Of a stretch of 64,000 bases of DNA, positions 35,057 to 43,124 are shown piece by piece (the stretch's first letter is position 1; the number at the start of each line of letters is the position of its first letter). Position numbers and translations under genes: made by a program. Location of the stretch: positions 1 to 64,000 of the forward strand of contig SEAC01000008.1 of NCBI GenBank assembly GCA_004173235.1, given 5' to 3'. This DNA is from Chitinophagaceae bacterium (GTDB lineage Bacteria > Bacteroidota > Bacteroidia > Chitinophagales > Chitinophagaceae). The notes beneath the pieces were generated by a model. The model did not search any database and was not told the DNA's origin. It saw nothing but the letters and a program-made list of their open reading frames with translations.

Positions 35057-36268
35057 TTATTTCAATTCCTGTGCAAGCCGCGCTTCAAGCGCTTCGCCAC
35101 GCAGCCCCATGGCAACGATGGTCCCCTGCGGGTTCACCAGCACGTTGAACGGGATGCTCTCGAGGCCATAGGCCGGCACTGCCTGGCTGCTCCAGAACTG
35201 CAGGTCGCTCATATGCGGCCAGGTGAGCCCGTCCTTTTGGATCGCTTCCAGCCAGGGATCTTTCTCGCGGTCGAGCGAAACGCCGAGTACCGTGAAGTTC
35301 TTGTCTTTGTATTTCTGGAATGCCTTTACCACTGTTGGATTTTCCATGCGGCAAGGCTGGCACCACGATGCCCAGAAGTCGATGAGCACCCATTTGCCGC
35401 GGAAGGAGCTGATGGAAACGGGCTTGCCTTGCGGATCGTTGAGCGTGAGCTCGGGTGCTGGCTTTCCCAGCAGCGCTGCAGAGGCGGTCGAAACGCCTTC
35501 GGGCAGCGATTGTTGCGTTGCCGCGCGCTGATCCTGCTGGCGTTGCTGGTCGGCGATGCTGGTTTTGAGTTGTGCAAGGCCCGTGTTTTTGGGGAAGCGC
35601 GCCGCCGTTTCGTTGAGGAGGGCATTGAACTCCTCGCGGTTGAACGGATCTACACCGAGCATCGGGTTGGAGGCGTATGCCTGGTAGTTGCCGAGCGCAA
35701 ATACGGCCAGCGTGGCGTTCTTGCTTTGACGAATGAAATCGCTCGCGTAGTTCTTGAAGGCCGTTGCTGCGGCGTGCTGTTGTGTGAAGAAAGGCTGCAG
35801 CAGGCTGTCGGAAACACCGGCGCGGCCGAGGCTGTCGCGCTGGCGTGCAAAGGCTACGAGAGTGGACAGGTGGTGGTTGGTGCTGTCGATGTGCGTGATG
35901 AGCGCACGGTTGGCGTCGGAGCCTTCGAGCGTGAACGGGCGCGTGGCATTGGCCGGGTCGGCGGATACCTGCACGTGGTCGGCGTCGTTGATGAGCGTGG
36001 CAAAGGGTTCCTGCTTGCCGGCGATGCGCAGCAGGTACAGGTTCTCTTCCACGCGCTTGCCCTTCAGCGTGAAGTGGTCCTTTGCATCGGCCTTCACCGA
36101 GTCGACGATGACCGGGCTGCTGCTATTGAGGTTCGTTTCTTCGAGGTAGATGGTGGCGCCGTTCGCACCTTTGTAGGTGCCGTCTACGGTGAAGCCATTG
36201 GAGCTTTCCGGCTGGCAGGCCGCAAGGATCAGCAGGCTGCCGAGCAACAGGAGATGGGATCGTTTCAT
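35057..36268 (-). CDS. TlpA-like thioredoxin lipoprotein with N-terminal DUF4369
   Basis: A 403-residue lipoprotein (MKRSHLLLLGSLLILAAC). Residues about 25-120 (FTVDGTYKGANGATIYLEET, HFTLKGKRVEENLYLLRI) match the DUF4369 beta-domain. A helical linker follows, and the thioredoxin domain starts near residue 265 (LLGKPAPELTLNDPQGKPVS) with the redox pair in FWASWCQPCRMENP and a cis-proline in SIPFNVLVNP. It probably reduces or isomerises disulfides in the periplasm or at the outer membrane. It is monocistronic, converging with the SusCD operon over a shared terminator. Confidence 0.9.
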   Translation of the reverse strand: MKRSHLLLLGSLLILAACQPESSNGFTVDGTYKGANGATIYLEETNLNSSSPVIVDSVKADAKDHFTLKGKRVEENLYLLRIAGKQEPFATLINDADHVQVSADPANATRPFTLEGSDANRALITHIDSTNHHLSTLVAFARQRDSLGRAGVSDSLLQPFFTQQHAAATAFKNYASDFIRQSKNATLAVFALGNYQAYASNPMLGVDPFNREEFNALLNETAARFPKNTGLAQLKTSIADQQRQQDQRAATQQSLPEGVSTASAALLGKPAPELTLNDPQGKPVSISSFRGKWVLIDFWASWCQPCRMENPTVVKAFQKYKDKNFTVLGVSLDREKDPWLEAIQKDGLTWPHMSDLQFWSSQAVPAYGLESIPFNVLVNPQGTIVAMGLRGEALEARLAQELK

Positions 36269-36296
36269 GGGGCAAAGATCGGGCGCCTGCGGCGCA

Positions 36297-36496
36297 GGAG
36301 AGAAAGAACGCAGATTTTTTAGGATTATTAAGATTTACTCGGGTTTTACAAGAGAATTGCCCGACAAGAACGCGGATTTTTCATCATGATTACGATTGTC
36401 GCAGCCTCTTTGTACGACGCGTTGGCGGCGTAAGCAAATCATAACCAATCATAACCATCCGCGTATCGCACTCGTGCGATCTGCGTTCTTTCTCTA
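36297..36496. repeat. Palindromic element of the TGCGTTCTTTCTCTCC family, copy at 36.3 kb
   Basis: This element accounts for most of the 302-base gap between the TlpA-like and PDZ genes. Left end GAGAAAGAACGCAGATTTTT; right part GCGTAAGCAAATCATAACC, repeated words AATCATAACC with 10-bp period, and terminal CTGCGTTCTTTCTCT. Near the right end the perfect 16-nt palindrome ATCGCACTCGTGCGAT (36465-36480) lies between CCGCGT and CTGCGT. A second, partial left arm (GAACGCGGATTTTTCATCAT) starts at about 36369. Confidence 0.88.
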
Positions 36497-36518
36497 CCGC
36501 CGCAGGCGCCACGCAAAA

Positions 36519-36543
36519 GGCCCCGGCGAAGAACGCCAGGGCC
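36519..36543 (-). terminator. Terminator of the PDZ-domain gene
   Basis: GGCCCcGGCG pairs with CGCCaGGGCC (one mismatch) around a five-base loop. On the minus strand the stem is followed by TTTTGCG. It starts about 28 bases after the stop codon. Confidence 0.75.
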
Positions 36544-36570
36544 GTAACGTAATGCACTTGAGAAACCCGC

Positions 36571-37551
36571 TTAGAGATCGGCGGTCTTGAGCTTCTTTGG
36601 GAATTTCACTTCCAACTTCTGCTCTTTTCCTGCACGCTGTATGGTAAACGTGAATGTGCTTCCCTGGCGCGCGCGCTGCGTCATGCGGCGCAGGTCGTCG
36701 GTACCTTCAATTTCGTCTTCGTCCACTTTCGTGATGATATCGTCTTTTTGTAATCCGGCTTTTGCAGCGGGCGTCTCTTCATCCACTTCGGTCACTTTCA
36801 CGCCTTTGCCTTCTTCGAGGTCGGTGACCGACACGCCGAGGCGCGGACGATCGCTGCTGCGGAAGTAGAAGTTGCCTGCATTCGGCAGCGTGGGCGCTGC
36901 GGGTGGCTGTATGTTCATGTCGAAACTGGGAACGCGCAGGTTGAAGCTATTGAGGCCTTTCCACTTGGTGAGTTCAGCCGTCACGGTCTGGTCTTTGCCG
37001 TCGCGGGTATAGGTGATCTTGATCTTGTCGCCGGGCTTGTGGCTGCGGATGGCGCGCGCAACATCACCGTCTTCCCTGATCACGATGTCGTCGATCTTCG
37101 TGATGATATCGTCCTTCTTCAAACCGGCCTTTTCGGCGGCGCTGCTCCTGGTGATGGAGGATATCTGCGCACCTTTGTCCACGAGGTTGGTTACCACACC
37201 GAGCATGGCGCGATTGTCGTCCTCGGTAAATACGTTGAAGTCGTCGTCGTTGGAATACACCCAGGTGTTGCGTCCGCCGATGCCGTTGATGCTTACGTGG
37301 CCGCCGCGCTTGACGGTGGTAACGTTCACGTTCACGTCGGGGCTTTTATCGGCCTCTTTGCCATTCACCAGCACCTGGTTGCCTTTGATCTCGATGACCG
37401 TCTTGTCGTCGATGTTGCCGTCGCGGGTAATGACGATGGTCTGCAGCTCCGTGTCCTTGTCCTTCTGCTTCGTCTTTCCCGTCTGGGCAAACGAGGGGAG
37501 TGTCACGAGCGCCGCTGCCACTGCCAGTCCTTGTAAGAAGTATCGTTTCAT
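36571..37551 (-). CDS. Secreted protein with two PDZ domains
   Basis: A 326-residue protein with signal MKRYFLQGLAVAAALVTLPSFAQ. A Lys/Asp-rich, strand-forming N-terminal part precedes two PDZ domains: about residues 112-200 (AMLGVVTNLVDKGAQISSI, AAEKAGLKKDDIITKIDDI) and 232-322 (PRLGVSVTDLEEGKGVKVTEV, AAKAGLQKDDIITKVDEDEI). No protease catalytic triad is present, so it is not a DegP-type enzyme by itself and more likely a periplasmic scaffold or substrate-binding adaptor. It is monocistronic, with a terminator downstream and a 300-base gap upstream before alaS. Confidence 0.88.
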   Translation of the reverse strand: MKRYFLQGLAVAAALVTLPSFAQTGKTKQKDKDTELQTIVITRDGNIDDKTVIEIKGNQVLVNGKEADKSPDVNVNVTTVKRGGHVSINGIGGRNTWVYSNDDDFNVFTEDDNRAMLGVVTNLVDKGAQISSITRSSAAEKAGLKKDDIITKIDDIVIREDGDVARAIRSHKPGDKIKITYTRDGKDQTVTAELTKWKGLNSFNLRVPSFDMNIQPPAAPTLPNAGNFYFRSSDRPRLGVSVTDLEEGKGVKVTEVDEETPAAKAGLQKDDIITKVDEDEIEGTDDLRRMTQRARQGSTFTFTIQRAGKEQKLEVKFPKKLKTADL

Positions 37552-37720
37552 AAGTTTTTTGATTGGCTACGTTGAATTTCGTAGATCAAATATAGGAGGA
37601 CATTTTTAATTACGAAACTTTTCGCAGTGTTAAAATCCCTTAATGCCCGGAATTCTGCGTAGAACAACTAAAAGCGGGTTGGGTGGGCTTTTTCGAAGGA
37701 TGAGTGGCAGGAGGTAGTGC

Positions 37721-37858
37721 GCACGGATCCCGAAGCTTCGGGACGGAATGCACGGAACGGGTTGATAAGGAGGTTCTCGCCGCAATAACGAAAGGGGGAT
37801 TTTCGCAGCGCGAAAATCCCCCTTGTATTTTTCCGTGTTTTCCGTGAATTCCGTGCGC
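37721..37858. repeat. Palindromic element, TTCCGTG family, with nested insertion
   Basis: The left arm begins GCGCACGGA (37719-37727) and resumes GGAATGCACGGAACGGG after an inserted palindrome; the right arm is CCGTGTTTTCCGTGAATTCC, then GTGCGC, up to the alaS stop. In the left arm the perfect 16-nt palindrome TCCCGAAGCTTCGGGA (37728-37743) is flanked by CGGA on both sides (37724-37727 and 37744-37747). The interval 37552-37720 upstream holds nothing else recognised apart from the likely promoter of the PDZ gene. Confidence 0.85.
37792..37824. terminator. Long hairpin downstream of alaS
   Basis: AAGGGGGATTTTCGC and GCGAAAATCCCCCTT form a 15-bp perfect stem with an AGC loop inside the palindromic element. 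On the plus strand it is followed by GTATTTTT; on the minus strand (alaS direction) there is no T-run, so its termination role is uncertain. Confidence 0.5.
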
Positions 37859-40470
37859 TAAATCCTGCCCTTCACCGCGTCGATCACGGTCTGCAACTGG
37901 CCCACATCCTGGCCGCCGGCGGTTGCGAGGCCCTTTTGACCGCCACCGCCACCTTTGATGAGTGGAGCCACTACCTGCTTGATGAGCGCTCCTGCATCGA
38001 GGCCTTTTGCTACCAGCGCATCATCCAGTGCAATGGCCACGGAGGCCTTGCCTTCAATGTTGGCTACCAGCACCACCGCGGCGTTGCCCAGTGCATTCTT
38101 CAGGTCGAACGACAGCTTTTTTAAGGCATCCGCGCTGCTGATGGCAACCAGCGCACCCACGAAGGCGGTGCCGTTCACCTGCTCCTGTTGCTGCATGAGC
38201 GTATCGCGCAGGGCGTTTACCTGGGCTTGCTGAAACTTCTCTACCTGCTTGCCGAGCGCGGCGTTTTCCTCACGCAGTGAAGCAATGCCTTTCAGCGGTT
38301 CCTTGGCGGGTTGCAGCGCCTCTTTGATGGCTTGCAACTGGCGCAGCTGTTCGTTGATGTGCAGCTCGGCGGCCAGTCCGCACACTGCTTCCACGCGGCG
38401 CACGCCGGCCTGCGAAGACGCCTCCGATATGATCTTGAACAATCCGAGTTCGCCGGTGGCCCCCACGTGCGTGCCGCCGCATAGCTCCACCGAATACAAC
38501 GGATCGATGGTCACAACGCGCACGGTATCGCCGTATTTTTCTCCAAACAACGCCATGGCGCCAAGTTTGAGCGCTTCTTCCTTCGGCATCTGTTTGATGA
38601 CCACCGGAATGTTGGCGCGGATCTTTTCGTTAACGATATGCTCCACGCGCGCCAGCTCCTCGTCGGTCATACGGGCAAAGTGCGAGAAGTCGAAGCGGAG
38701 GTATTCCGAATTCACCAGCGAGCCTTTTTGTGCCACGTGCGTGCCTAGCACCTCGCGCAGCGCGGCGTGCAGCAGGTGCGTGGCGCTGTGGTGCACGGCA
38801 GTATGCGTGCGGCGTGTGCCGTCCACTTTTGCAGTCCATTCGCCGGCAACCTGCTCGGGAAGCTGCTCGGCAAAATGCACGATGAGGTCGTTTTCTTTTT
38901 TCGTATCGAGGATGCGGATGCGCTGGTCGCCCATCACGAGCATGCCCGTATCGCCCACCTGGCCGCCGCTTTCCGCATAGAAAGGTGTGCGGTCGAGCAC
39001 CAGCTGGTAGCTTTCTTTCCCTTTTGCTTTTACGTGGCGATAGCGCAGGATGTTGCTTTTCGCTTCAAGCGAGTCGTAGCCTACGAAGAGCGAATTCTGG
39101 TTGCCTTCGCTCACGGTGATCCAGTCGGAGGCATCTACCTGGCGGTCGGCACGACCGAGGTCTTTTTGCTTTTGCATCTCCGCGCGGAATTCCGCTTCGT
39201 CAATGGTGAGCTTGTGCTCGGATGCAATAAGTTGGGAAAGGTCGAGCGGGAAGCCGTAGGTGTCGTACAATTCGAATGCTTCCGCGCCGGTGATCTGCCC
39301 GCGACCCAGCAGCGTTTCGATGCGACCCAGCCCGCGGTCGAGCGTGCGGAGGAAGGATTCTTCTTCTTCGCGAATGACGCGCGCAACGAATGACAGTTGC
39401 CCTTCCAGCTCGGGGAAAACCGTACGGAACTGTTCGGCGATGACCGGGACGAGCTGGTGCAGCAGCGGTTGCTTGTAATCGAGATAAGAGAAGTAGTAGC
39501 GTACGGCGCGGCGGAGGATGCGGCGGATGACGTAGCCGGCGCCCGTATTGCTCGGCAGCTGTCCGTCGGCAATGGCAAACGAAACGGCGCGGATATGATC
39601 GCTCAGCACGCGGAAGGCGATGTCGCTCTTGCCTGCGTCGGAGCCAGCGTATTTCTTGTTGGTGATCTTTTCGATGGCAGCAATGGTGCCTGTGAATACG
39701 TCGGTGTCGTAGTTGCTTTGCTTGCCCTGCAGCACGCGCACGAGGCGTTCGAAGCCCATGCCCGTGTCCACGTGGCGGGCAGGCAAAGGTTGCAGCGAGC
39801 CGTCCTTGGTGCGGTTGAACTGTATAAATACGTTGTTCCAGATCTCGATCACCTGCGGGTGGTCGGCATTCACCAGCGTTTTGCCGTCCACTCCCGAGCG
39901 CTCGGCGTCGGGGCGCGTGTCCACGTGGATCTCCGTGCAGGGGCCGCAGGGGCCGGTGTCGCCCATCTCCCAGAAGTTGTCTTTCTTGTTGCCCAGCAGG
40001 ATGCGGTCTTCGGCAACCCACTTGCGCCACTCGGAAGCGGCCTCTTCGTCTTTCGGGAGGCCTTCGCTTGCATCGCCTTCAAACACCGTCACGTACATGC
40101 GGTCTTCGGGTATGCCGAGCACCTTGGTGAGCAGCTCCCAGCTCCATTCGATCGCTTCTTTTTTGAAGTAATCGCCGAAGCTCCAGTTGCCCAGCATCTC
40201 GAAGAGCGTGTGGTGGTAGGTGTCCACGCCCACTTCTTCAAGGTCGTTGTGCTTGCCGCTCACGCGCAGGCACTTCTGCGTGTCGGCGATGCGCGGACTG
40301 GGCGCCGTTTTATTTCCAAGAAAGTAATCCTTGAACTGGTTCATGCCCGCGTTGGTGAACATGAGCGTGGGGTCATTCTTCACAACCACAGGTGCGGACG
40401 GCACGATCTGGTGGCCTTTTTGCGCAAAAAAATCCAGGAACGCCTGGCGGATCTGGGCACTGGTCATCAT
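37858..40470 (-). CDS. alaS: Alanyl-tRNA synthetase
   Basis: Class II synthetase of about 870 residues, charging tRNA-Ala. ATG codons at 40470 and 40467 both give the family start (MMTSAQIRQAFLDFFAQKGH); the longer frame to 40548 crosses the TACCTTTG promoter box and is rejected. Catalytic segments are FTNAGMNQFKDYFLG, NDLEEVGVDTYHHTLFEMLG and GMGFERL. The editing domain has HTAVHHSATHLLHAALREVL (HxxxH) and CGGTHVGATGELG (CxxxH). The C-terminal glycine-rich end KGGGGGQKGLATAGG is also typical. It diverges from the M23 peptidase gene across a heptamer palindrome. Confidence 0.97.
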   Translation of the reverse strand: MMTSAQIRQAFLDFFAQKGHQIVPSAPVVVKNDPTLMFTNAGMNQFKDYFLGNKTAPSPRIADTQKCLRVSGKHNDLEEVGVDTYHHTLFEMLGNWSFGDYFKKEAIEWSWELLTKVLGIPEDRMYVTVFEGDASEGLPKDEEAASEWRKWVAEDRILLGNKKDNFWEMGDTGPCGPCTEIHVDTRPDAERSGVDGKTLVNADHPQVIEIWNNVFIQFNRTKDGSLQPLPARHVDTGMGFERLVRVLQGKQSNYDTDVFTGTIAAIEKITNKKYAGSDAGKSDIAFRVLSDHIRAVSFAIADGQLPSNTGAGYVIRRILRRAVRYYFSYLDYKQPLLHQLVPVIAEQFRTVFPELEGQLSFVARVIREEEESFLRTLDRGLGRIETLLGRGQITGAEAFELYDTYGFPLDLSQLIASEHKLTIDEAEFRAEMQKQKDLGRADRQVDASDWITVSEGNQNSLFVGYDSLEAKSNILRYRHVKAKGKESYQLVLDRTPFYAESGGQVGDTGMLVMGDQRIRILDTKKENDLIVHFAEQLPEQVAGEWTAKVDGTRRTHTAVHHSATHLLHAALREVLGTHVAQKGSLVNSEYLRFDFSHFARMTDEELARVEHIVNEKIRANIPVVIKQMPKEEALKLGAMALFGEKYGDTVRVVTIDPLYSVELCGGTHVGATGELGLFKIISEASSQAGVRRVEAVCGLAAELHINEQLRQLQAIKEALQPAKEPLKGIASLREENAALGKQVEKFQQAQVNALRDTLMQQQEQVNGTAFVGALVAISSADALKKLSFDLKNALGNAAVVLVANIEGKASVAIALDDALVAKGLDAGALIKQVVAPLIKGGGGGQKGLATAGGQDVGQLQTVIDAVKGRI

Positions 40471-40545
40471 GAGCGAAACAAGATTGTTGAGGTTTTTCCT
40501 GTTGGAAAGGTAAATTTGTTGGCCTTGCTCCTGGGCAAGGGAGGC

Positions 40546-40553
40546 CAAAGGTA
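40546..40553 (-). promoter_or_regulatory. Putative -7 box (TACCTTTG) of alaS
   Basis: An exact TAnnTTTG match on the minus strand, about 75 bases before the chosen alaS start. It lies inside the longer open frame, which supports the downstream start. Confidence 0.45.
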
Positions 40554-40559
40554 AGAAAC

Positions 40560-40640
40560 GTGAGCCGTGAGCCGTGAACCGTGAGCGGGCAGTTCTCAGA
40601 ATTCCTGAAACTGCTCACGGCTGACGGCTGACGGCTCACC
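40560..40640. repeat. Inverted heptamer arrays, GTGAGCC family (copy 3)
   Basis: The left arm 40560-40588 holds GTGAGCC, GTGAGCC, GTGAACC, GTGAGCG. The right arm 40611-40640 holds GCTCACG, GCTGACG, GCTGACG, GCTCACC. The centre is near-palindromic around GAATTC. It separates alaS from the M23 peptidase gene. Confidence 0.9.
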
Positions 40641-40650
40641 GCCCACGACC

Positions 40651-41622
40651 ATGAAGAAAATCAAATACTACTATAACACCCACACCCTCCGCTACGAGAA
40701 GCTCGTGACGCCATTGCGCGTGAAGCTGCTGCGCCTTTTCAGCTTCATGGCCGTGAGCCTGGTGACGGGCGCCCTCCTCGCCTGGGCCGCCTTCCGCTTT
40801 CTCGGCTCGCCGGGCGAGAAACTGCTGCAGGCCGAAAACCGCAACCTCCGCGACCGCTACGTAACGATCGACCGGGAGCTGGACGACCTGCGTGCGCAGA
40901 TGCGCGAGTTGGAAAAACGCGACAACGGCGTGTACCGCTCCATATTCGAAGCCACGCCGATTCCCGATTCGGTGCGTGCGCTGGCGATGGAACAGGAGCT
41001 GGAAGAAGCAAGGGTGGAAAAGATGGACAACGGGGAGCTGGTAGCTTCTATTCAAGGCACGGTGGAATCGCTGCGCAAGCGGATGGCCGCGCAAACGAAA
41101 TCTTATAAAGAGATACAGGCGCTGGTGAAGAACAAGGAGAAACTGCTGGCCGCTACGCCGGCCATTCAGCCGGTAAGCAATCAGGACCTGAGCCGCATCG
41201 CTTCGGGCTTCGGGCGCCGCATCGACCCCATTTACAAAACGCCCAAGATGCACGCCGGGCTCGACTTTACGGCACCGCAGGGCACGCCCATCTATGCCAC
41301 GGCCGATGGACGCGTGACGGTGGCGGGCAATGAGAACGACGGTTACGGCAACCACGTAGAGATCAGCCACGGCTACGGCTACGAAACGCTGTATGGCCAC
41401 ATGGTGCGCGTGAAGGCGCGCCGCGGGCAAATGGTGAAGCGTGGCGAGATCATCGGCTACGTAGGCTCCACGGGCAAAAGCACCGGGCCGCACTGCCACT
41501 ACGAAGTGCATAAGAACGGCCGCAAGCTCGATCCCGTCTACTTCTTTTACAACGACCTCACGCCACAGCAGTTCAACGAAATGCTGAAACGGGCACAGCA
41601 GAGCAACCAGAGCTTCGATTGA
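40651..41622 (+). CDS. M23 family metallopeptidase (LytM-type), membrane-anchored
   Basis: A 323-residue protein with one N-terminal membrane helix (about residues 29-51, LFSFMAVSLVTGALLAWAAF), a coiled-coil stretch (residues 58-150) and a C-terminal M23 domain. Zinc ligands are in MHAGLDF (H and D) and HCHYE (second H), with GHM between them. It starts MKKIKYYYNTHTLRYEKL, as in many Bacteroidota homologues. It should cut peptidoglycan cross-links or regulate other hydrolases at the cell envelope. The MerR gene follows on the same strand after a heptamer palindrome. Confidence 0.93.
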   Translation: MKKIKYYYNTHTLRYEKLVTPLRVKLLRLFSFMAVSLVTGALLAWAAFRFLGSPGEKLLQAENRNLRDRYVTIDRELDDLRAQMRELEKRDNGVYRSIFEATPIPDSVRALAMEQELEEARVEKMDNGELVASIQGTVESLRKRMAAQTKSYKEIQALVKNKEKLLAATPAIQPVSNQDLSRIASGFGRRIDPIYKTPKMHAGLDFTAPQGTPIYATADGRVTVAGNENDGYGNHVEISHGYGYETLYGHMVRVKARRGQMVKRGEIIGYVGSTGKSTGPHCHYEVHKNGRKLDPVYFFYNDLTPQQFNEMLKRAQQSNQSFD

Positions 41623-41630
41623 GAACATGA

Positions 41631-41710
41631 GCGGTGAGCCGTGAGCCTTGGCGCTTATGCGAAGGAGCCATTTGCTGGAAAGGCTGACGGCTGACGGCTG
41701 ACGGCTCACG
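41631..41710. repeat. Inverted heptamer arrays, GTGAGCC family (copy 4)
   Basis: Left GTGAGCC units (GCGGTGAGCCGTGAGCC, 41631-41647) face a right arm 41681-41710 of GCTGACG units (three) and GCTCACG. It lies between the M23 and MerR genes, and the MerR promoter box follows at once. Confidence 0.88.
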
Positions 41711-41723
41711 ACGCTGATTGACG

Positions 41724-41731
41724 TATTTTTG
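41724..41731 (+). promoter_or_regulatory. Putative -7 box (TATTTTTG) of the MerR gene
   Basis: An exact TAnnTTTG match five bases before the ATG at 41737, so the message would be nearly leaderless. Confidence 0.5.
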
Positions 41732-41736
41732 CCTCC

Positions 41737-42372
41737 ATGTCGGACGACCGCTTCCAGATAGCTTTTGATTTTTTCGGCGAGCCCGAAAAGCCCGATGATG
41801 CGGGTAAAGAAAGCGTTCCTGCGAAAAAAGAGGAGCCCGATGTTCCGTTGAAAGCGCCCGCCGCGGCGGCGCAGGTCGCCGAAGAGCCCACCGAAGTATA
41901 CTTTCCCGATCCACTCGACCTGCAGCCTGCTTCGGGGCTTACCGAATACCTTTCGGGAGCACCCGTGCCCGAGGAGCGCCGCAAGAGCACCCGCGGCCGC
42001 AAAAGCCAGAAGGCGATGGCCGCAGAAGTAGCGCTGGTGCAGGTTCCGCCCGATGAGGAACTTTTCAAAAAGCAGTATTACGGCATCCGCGAGGTGTCGG
42101 AAATGTTTGCCGTCAACCCCTCGCTGCTTCGCTACTGGGAGACTTCCTTCGGGATGCAGCTGCGCAAGAACCGCAAGGGCGACCGGTTCTTCACGCCCCA
42201 GGACATCAAAACCGTCCAGCTCATTCACGACCTCCTCCGCCGCCGCAAGTTCACCATCGACGGCGCGCGCGACTTCCTGAAGAAAAATAAAGGTGCCGAC
42301 CAGCGCTACGAACTCATTCAGTCGCTGCAGAAGGTGCGGAAGTTTTTGCTGGAGCTGAAGGCACACCTATAA
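41737..42372 (+). CDS. MerR-family transcriptional regulator
   Basis: A 211-residue protein. Residues 1-105 are acidic/Pro/Ala-rich and probably disordered. The MerR winged-helix domain is at the C-terminal side: YYGIREVSEMFAVNPSLLRYW, then RKNRKGDRFFTPQDIKTVQLI and LLRRRKFTIDGARDFL. The domain order (long N-terminal tail, HTH late) is usual for the Bacteroidota MerR gene next to alaS and the M23 peptidase. No ligand cysteines are seen. Targets are unknown. Confidence 0.88.
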   Translation: MSDDRFQIAFDFFGEPEKPDDAGKESVPAKKEEPDVPLKAPAAAAQVAEEPTEVYFPDPLDLQPASGLTEYLSGAPVPEERRKSTRGRKSQKAMAAEVALVQVPPDEELFKKQYYGIREVSEMFAVNPSLLRYWETSFGMQLRKNRKGDRFFTPQDIKTVQLIHDLLRRRKFTIDGARDFLKKNKGADQRYELIQSLQKVRKFLLELKAHL

Positions 42373-42375
42373 TGC

Positions 42376-42411
42376 ATGTGAGATGTTAGATGTAAGGATG
42401 TGAGATGCAGG
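42376..42411 (+). repeat. Heptamer array, ATGTGAG family
   Basis: Units ATGTGAG, ATGTTAG, ATGTAAG, then GATGTGAG (one extra base) and ATGCAGG, directly after the MerR stop. The phase is mostly exact 7 bp. Confidence 0.75.
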
Positions 42412-42421
42412 CGTCTTCTTC

Positions 42422-42461
42422 AACTCTTCAACTCTTTAACCCTTCAACTCTTTAACTCTTT
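42422..42461 (+). repeat. Octamer array, AACTCTTT family
   Basis: Five exact-period 8-bp units: AACTCTTC, AACTCTTT, AACCCTTC, AACTCTTT, AACTCTTT. It ends 18 bases before a TAATTTTG promoter box, so changes in copy number would alter the spacing of upstream promoter elements. Confidence 0.9.
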
Positions 42462-42479
42462 ATCTCTCCTTCCCTATCC

Positions 42480-42487
42480 TAATTTTG
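42480..42487 (+). promoter_or_regulatory. Putative -7 box (TAATTTTG) of the thioredoxin-like gene
   Basis: An exact TAnnTTTG match 20 bases before the ATG at 42508, just after the octamer array. Confidence 0.45.
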
Positions 42488-42507
42488 ACTAAATCAGTAG
42501 ACCAGTG

Positions 42508-43023
42508 ATGAAAAAGATATTTTTTGTGCTTTCCCTGTTTGCCGGCACGGCGGTCTTTGCACAGGAGCCGGAAGTAAGCCGTGATGCCGAAAATGGTTCG
42601 AAGGTGCTCAAGGGCTTCATTACCGTAGAAACACTGGCGACCGACACGGCTTTTGCGTGGTATGGCAGCGGCATCAAGAGCTTCACGCCCAATGCCGAAG
42701 CGCTGGCGGCTCTGCGTGCCCACAAAGACTCTGTGTACGTGCTTGCCTTTGGCGGCACCTGGTGCGACGATACGAAGCAGGTGCTCCCGAAAATGATGGC
42801 CACCTTCCAGGCTGCGGGCATTCCTGCCGATCACATCACCATCCTCGGCGTAGACCGGCAGAAGAAAACGTTGCAGAACCTCTCGCAAACCTTCGGCGTC
42901 ACCAACGTGCCCACGTTCATTCTGCTCCGGAACGGGAGGGAAGTGGGACGCATCGTGGAATACGGAACTGCCGGATTGCCGGAAAAGGAGATCGGGAAAA
43001 TGGTTACTGCCGGGTTTAAATAA
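42508..43023 (+). CDS. Thioredoxin-fold secreted protein lacking the second active-site Cys
   Basis: A 171-residue protein with signal MKKIFFVLSLFAGTAVFAQ. The thioredoxin fold is recognisable from VYVLAFGGTWCDDTKQVLP (active-site region, residues 78-96) and NVPTFILLRNGREVGRI (cis-proline near 133). The active site reads W-C-D-D-T, so only the first cysteine (C86) remains; a normal dithiol reductase needs C-x-x-C. It may act by a monothiol mechanism or as a binding protein. The ATG at 42508 is preceded by an in-frame GTG at 42505. It is monocistronic and ends in a strong terminator. Confidence 0.85.
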   Translation: MKKIFFVLSLFAGTAVFAQEPEVSRDAENGSKVLKGFITVETLATDTAFAWYGSGIKSFTPNAEALAALRAHKDSVYVLAFGGTWCDDTKQVLPKMMATFQAAGIPADHITILGVDRQKKTLQNLSQTFGVTNVPTFILLRNGREVGRIVEYGTAGLPEKEIGKMVTAGFK

Positions 43024-43047
43024 GGCGGGGGACGATAATTTTTTACG

Positions 43048-43071
43048 AACGGCATTCGAAAGAATGCCGTT
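43048..43071 (+). terminator. Intrinsic terminator of the thioredoxin-like gene
   Basis: AACGGCATTC and GAATGCCGTT form a 10-bp stem with a GAAA tetraloop, followed by a T-run. Confidence 0.9.
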
Positions 43072-43124
43072 TTTGCTTAGGTCTCAGTACTTTCAGGGCT
43101 CCTAATCATCCAAATTACTTGCGC

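Noticed and set aside
42422-42461. Tandem arrays considered as CRISPR repeats.
   Set aside because: Units are only 7-10 bp with no spacers, and there are no cas genes.
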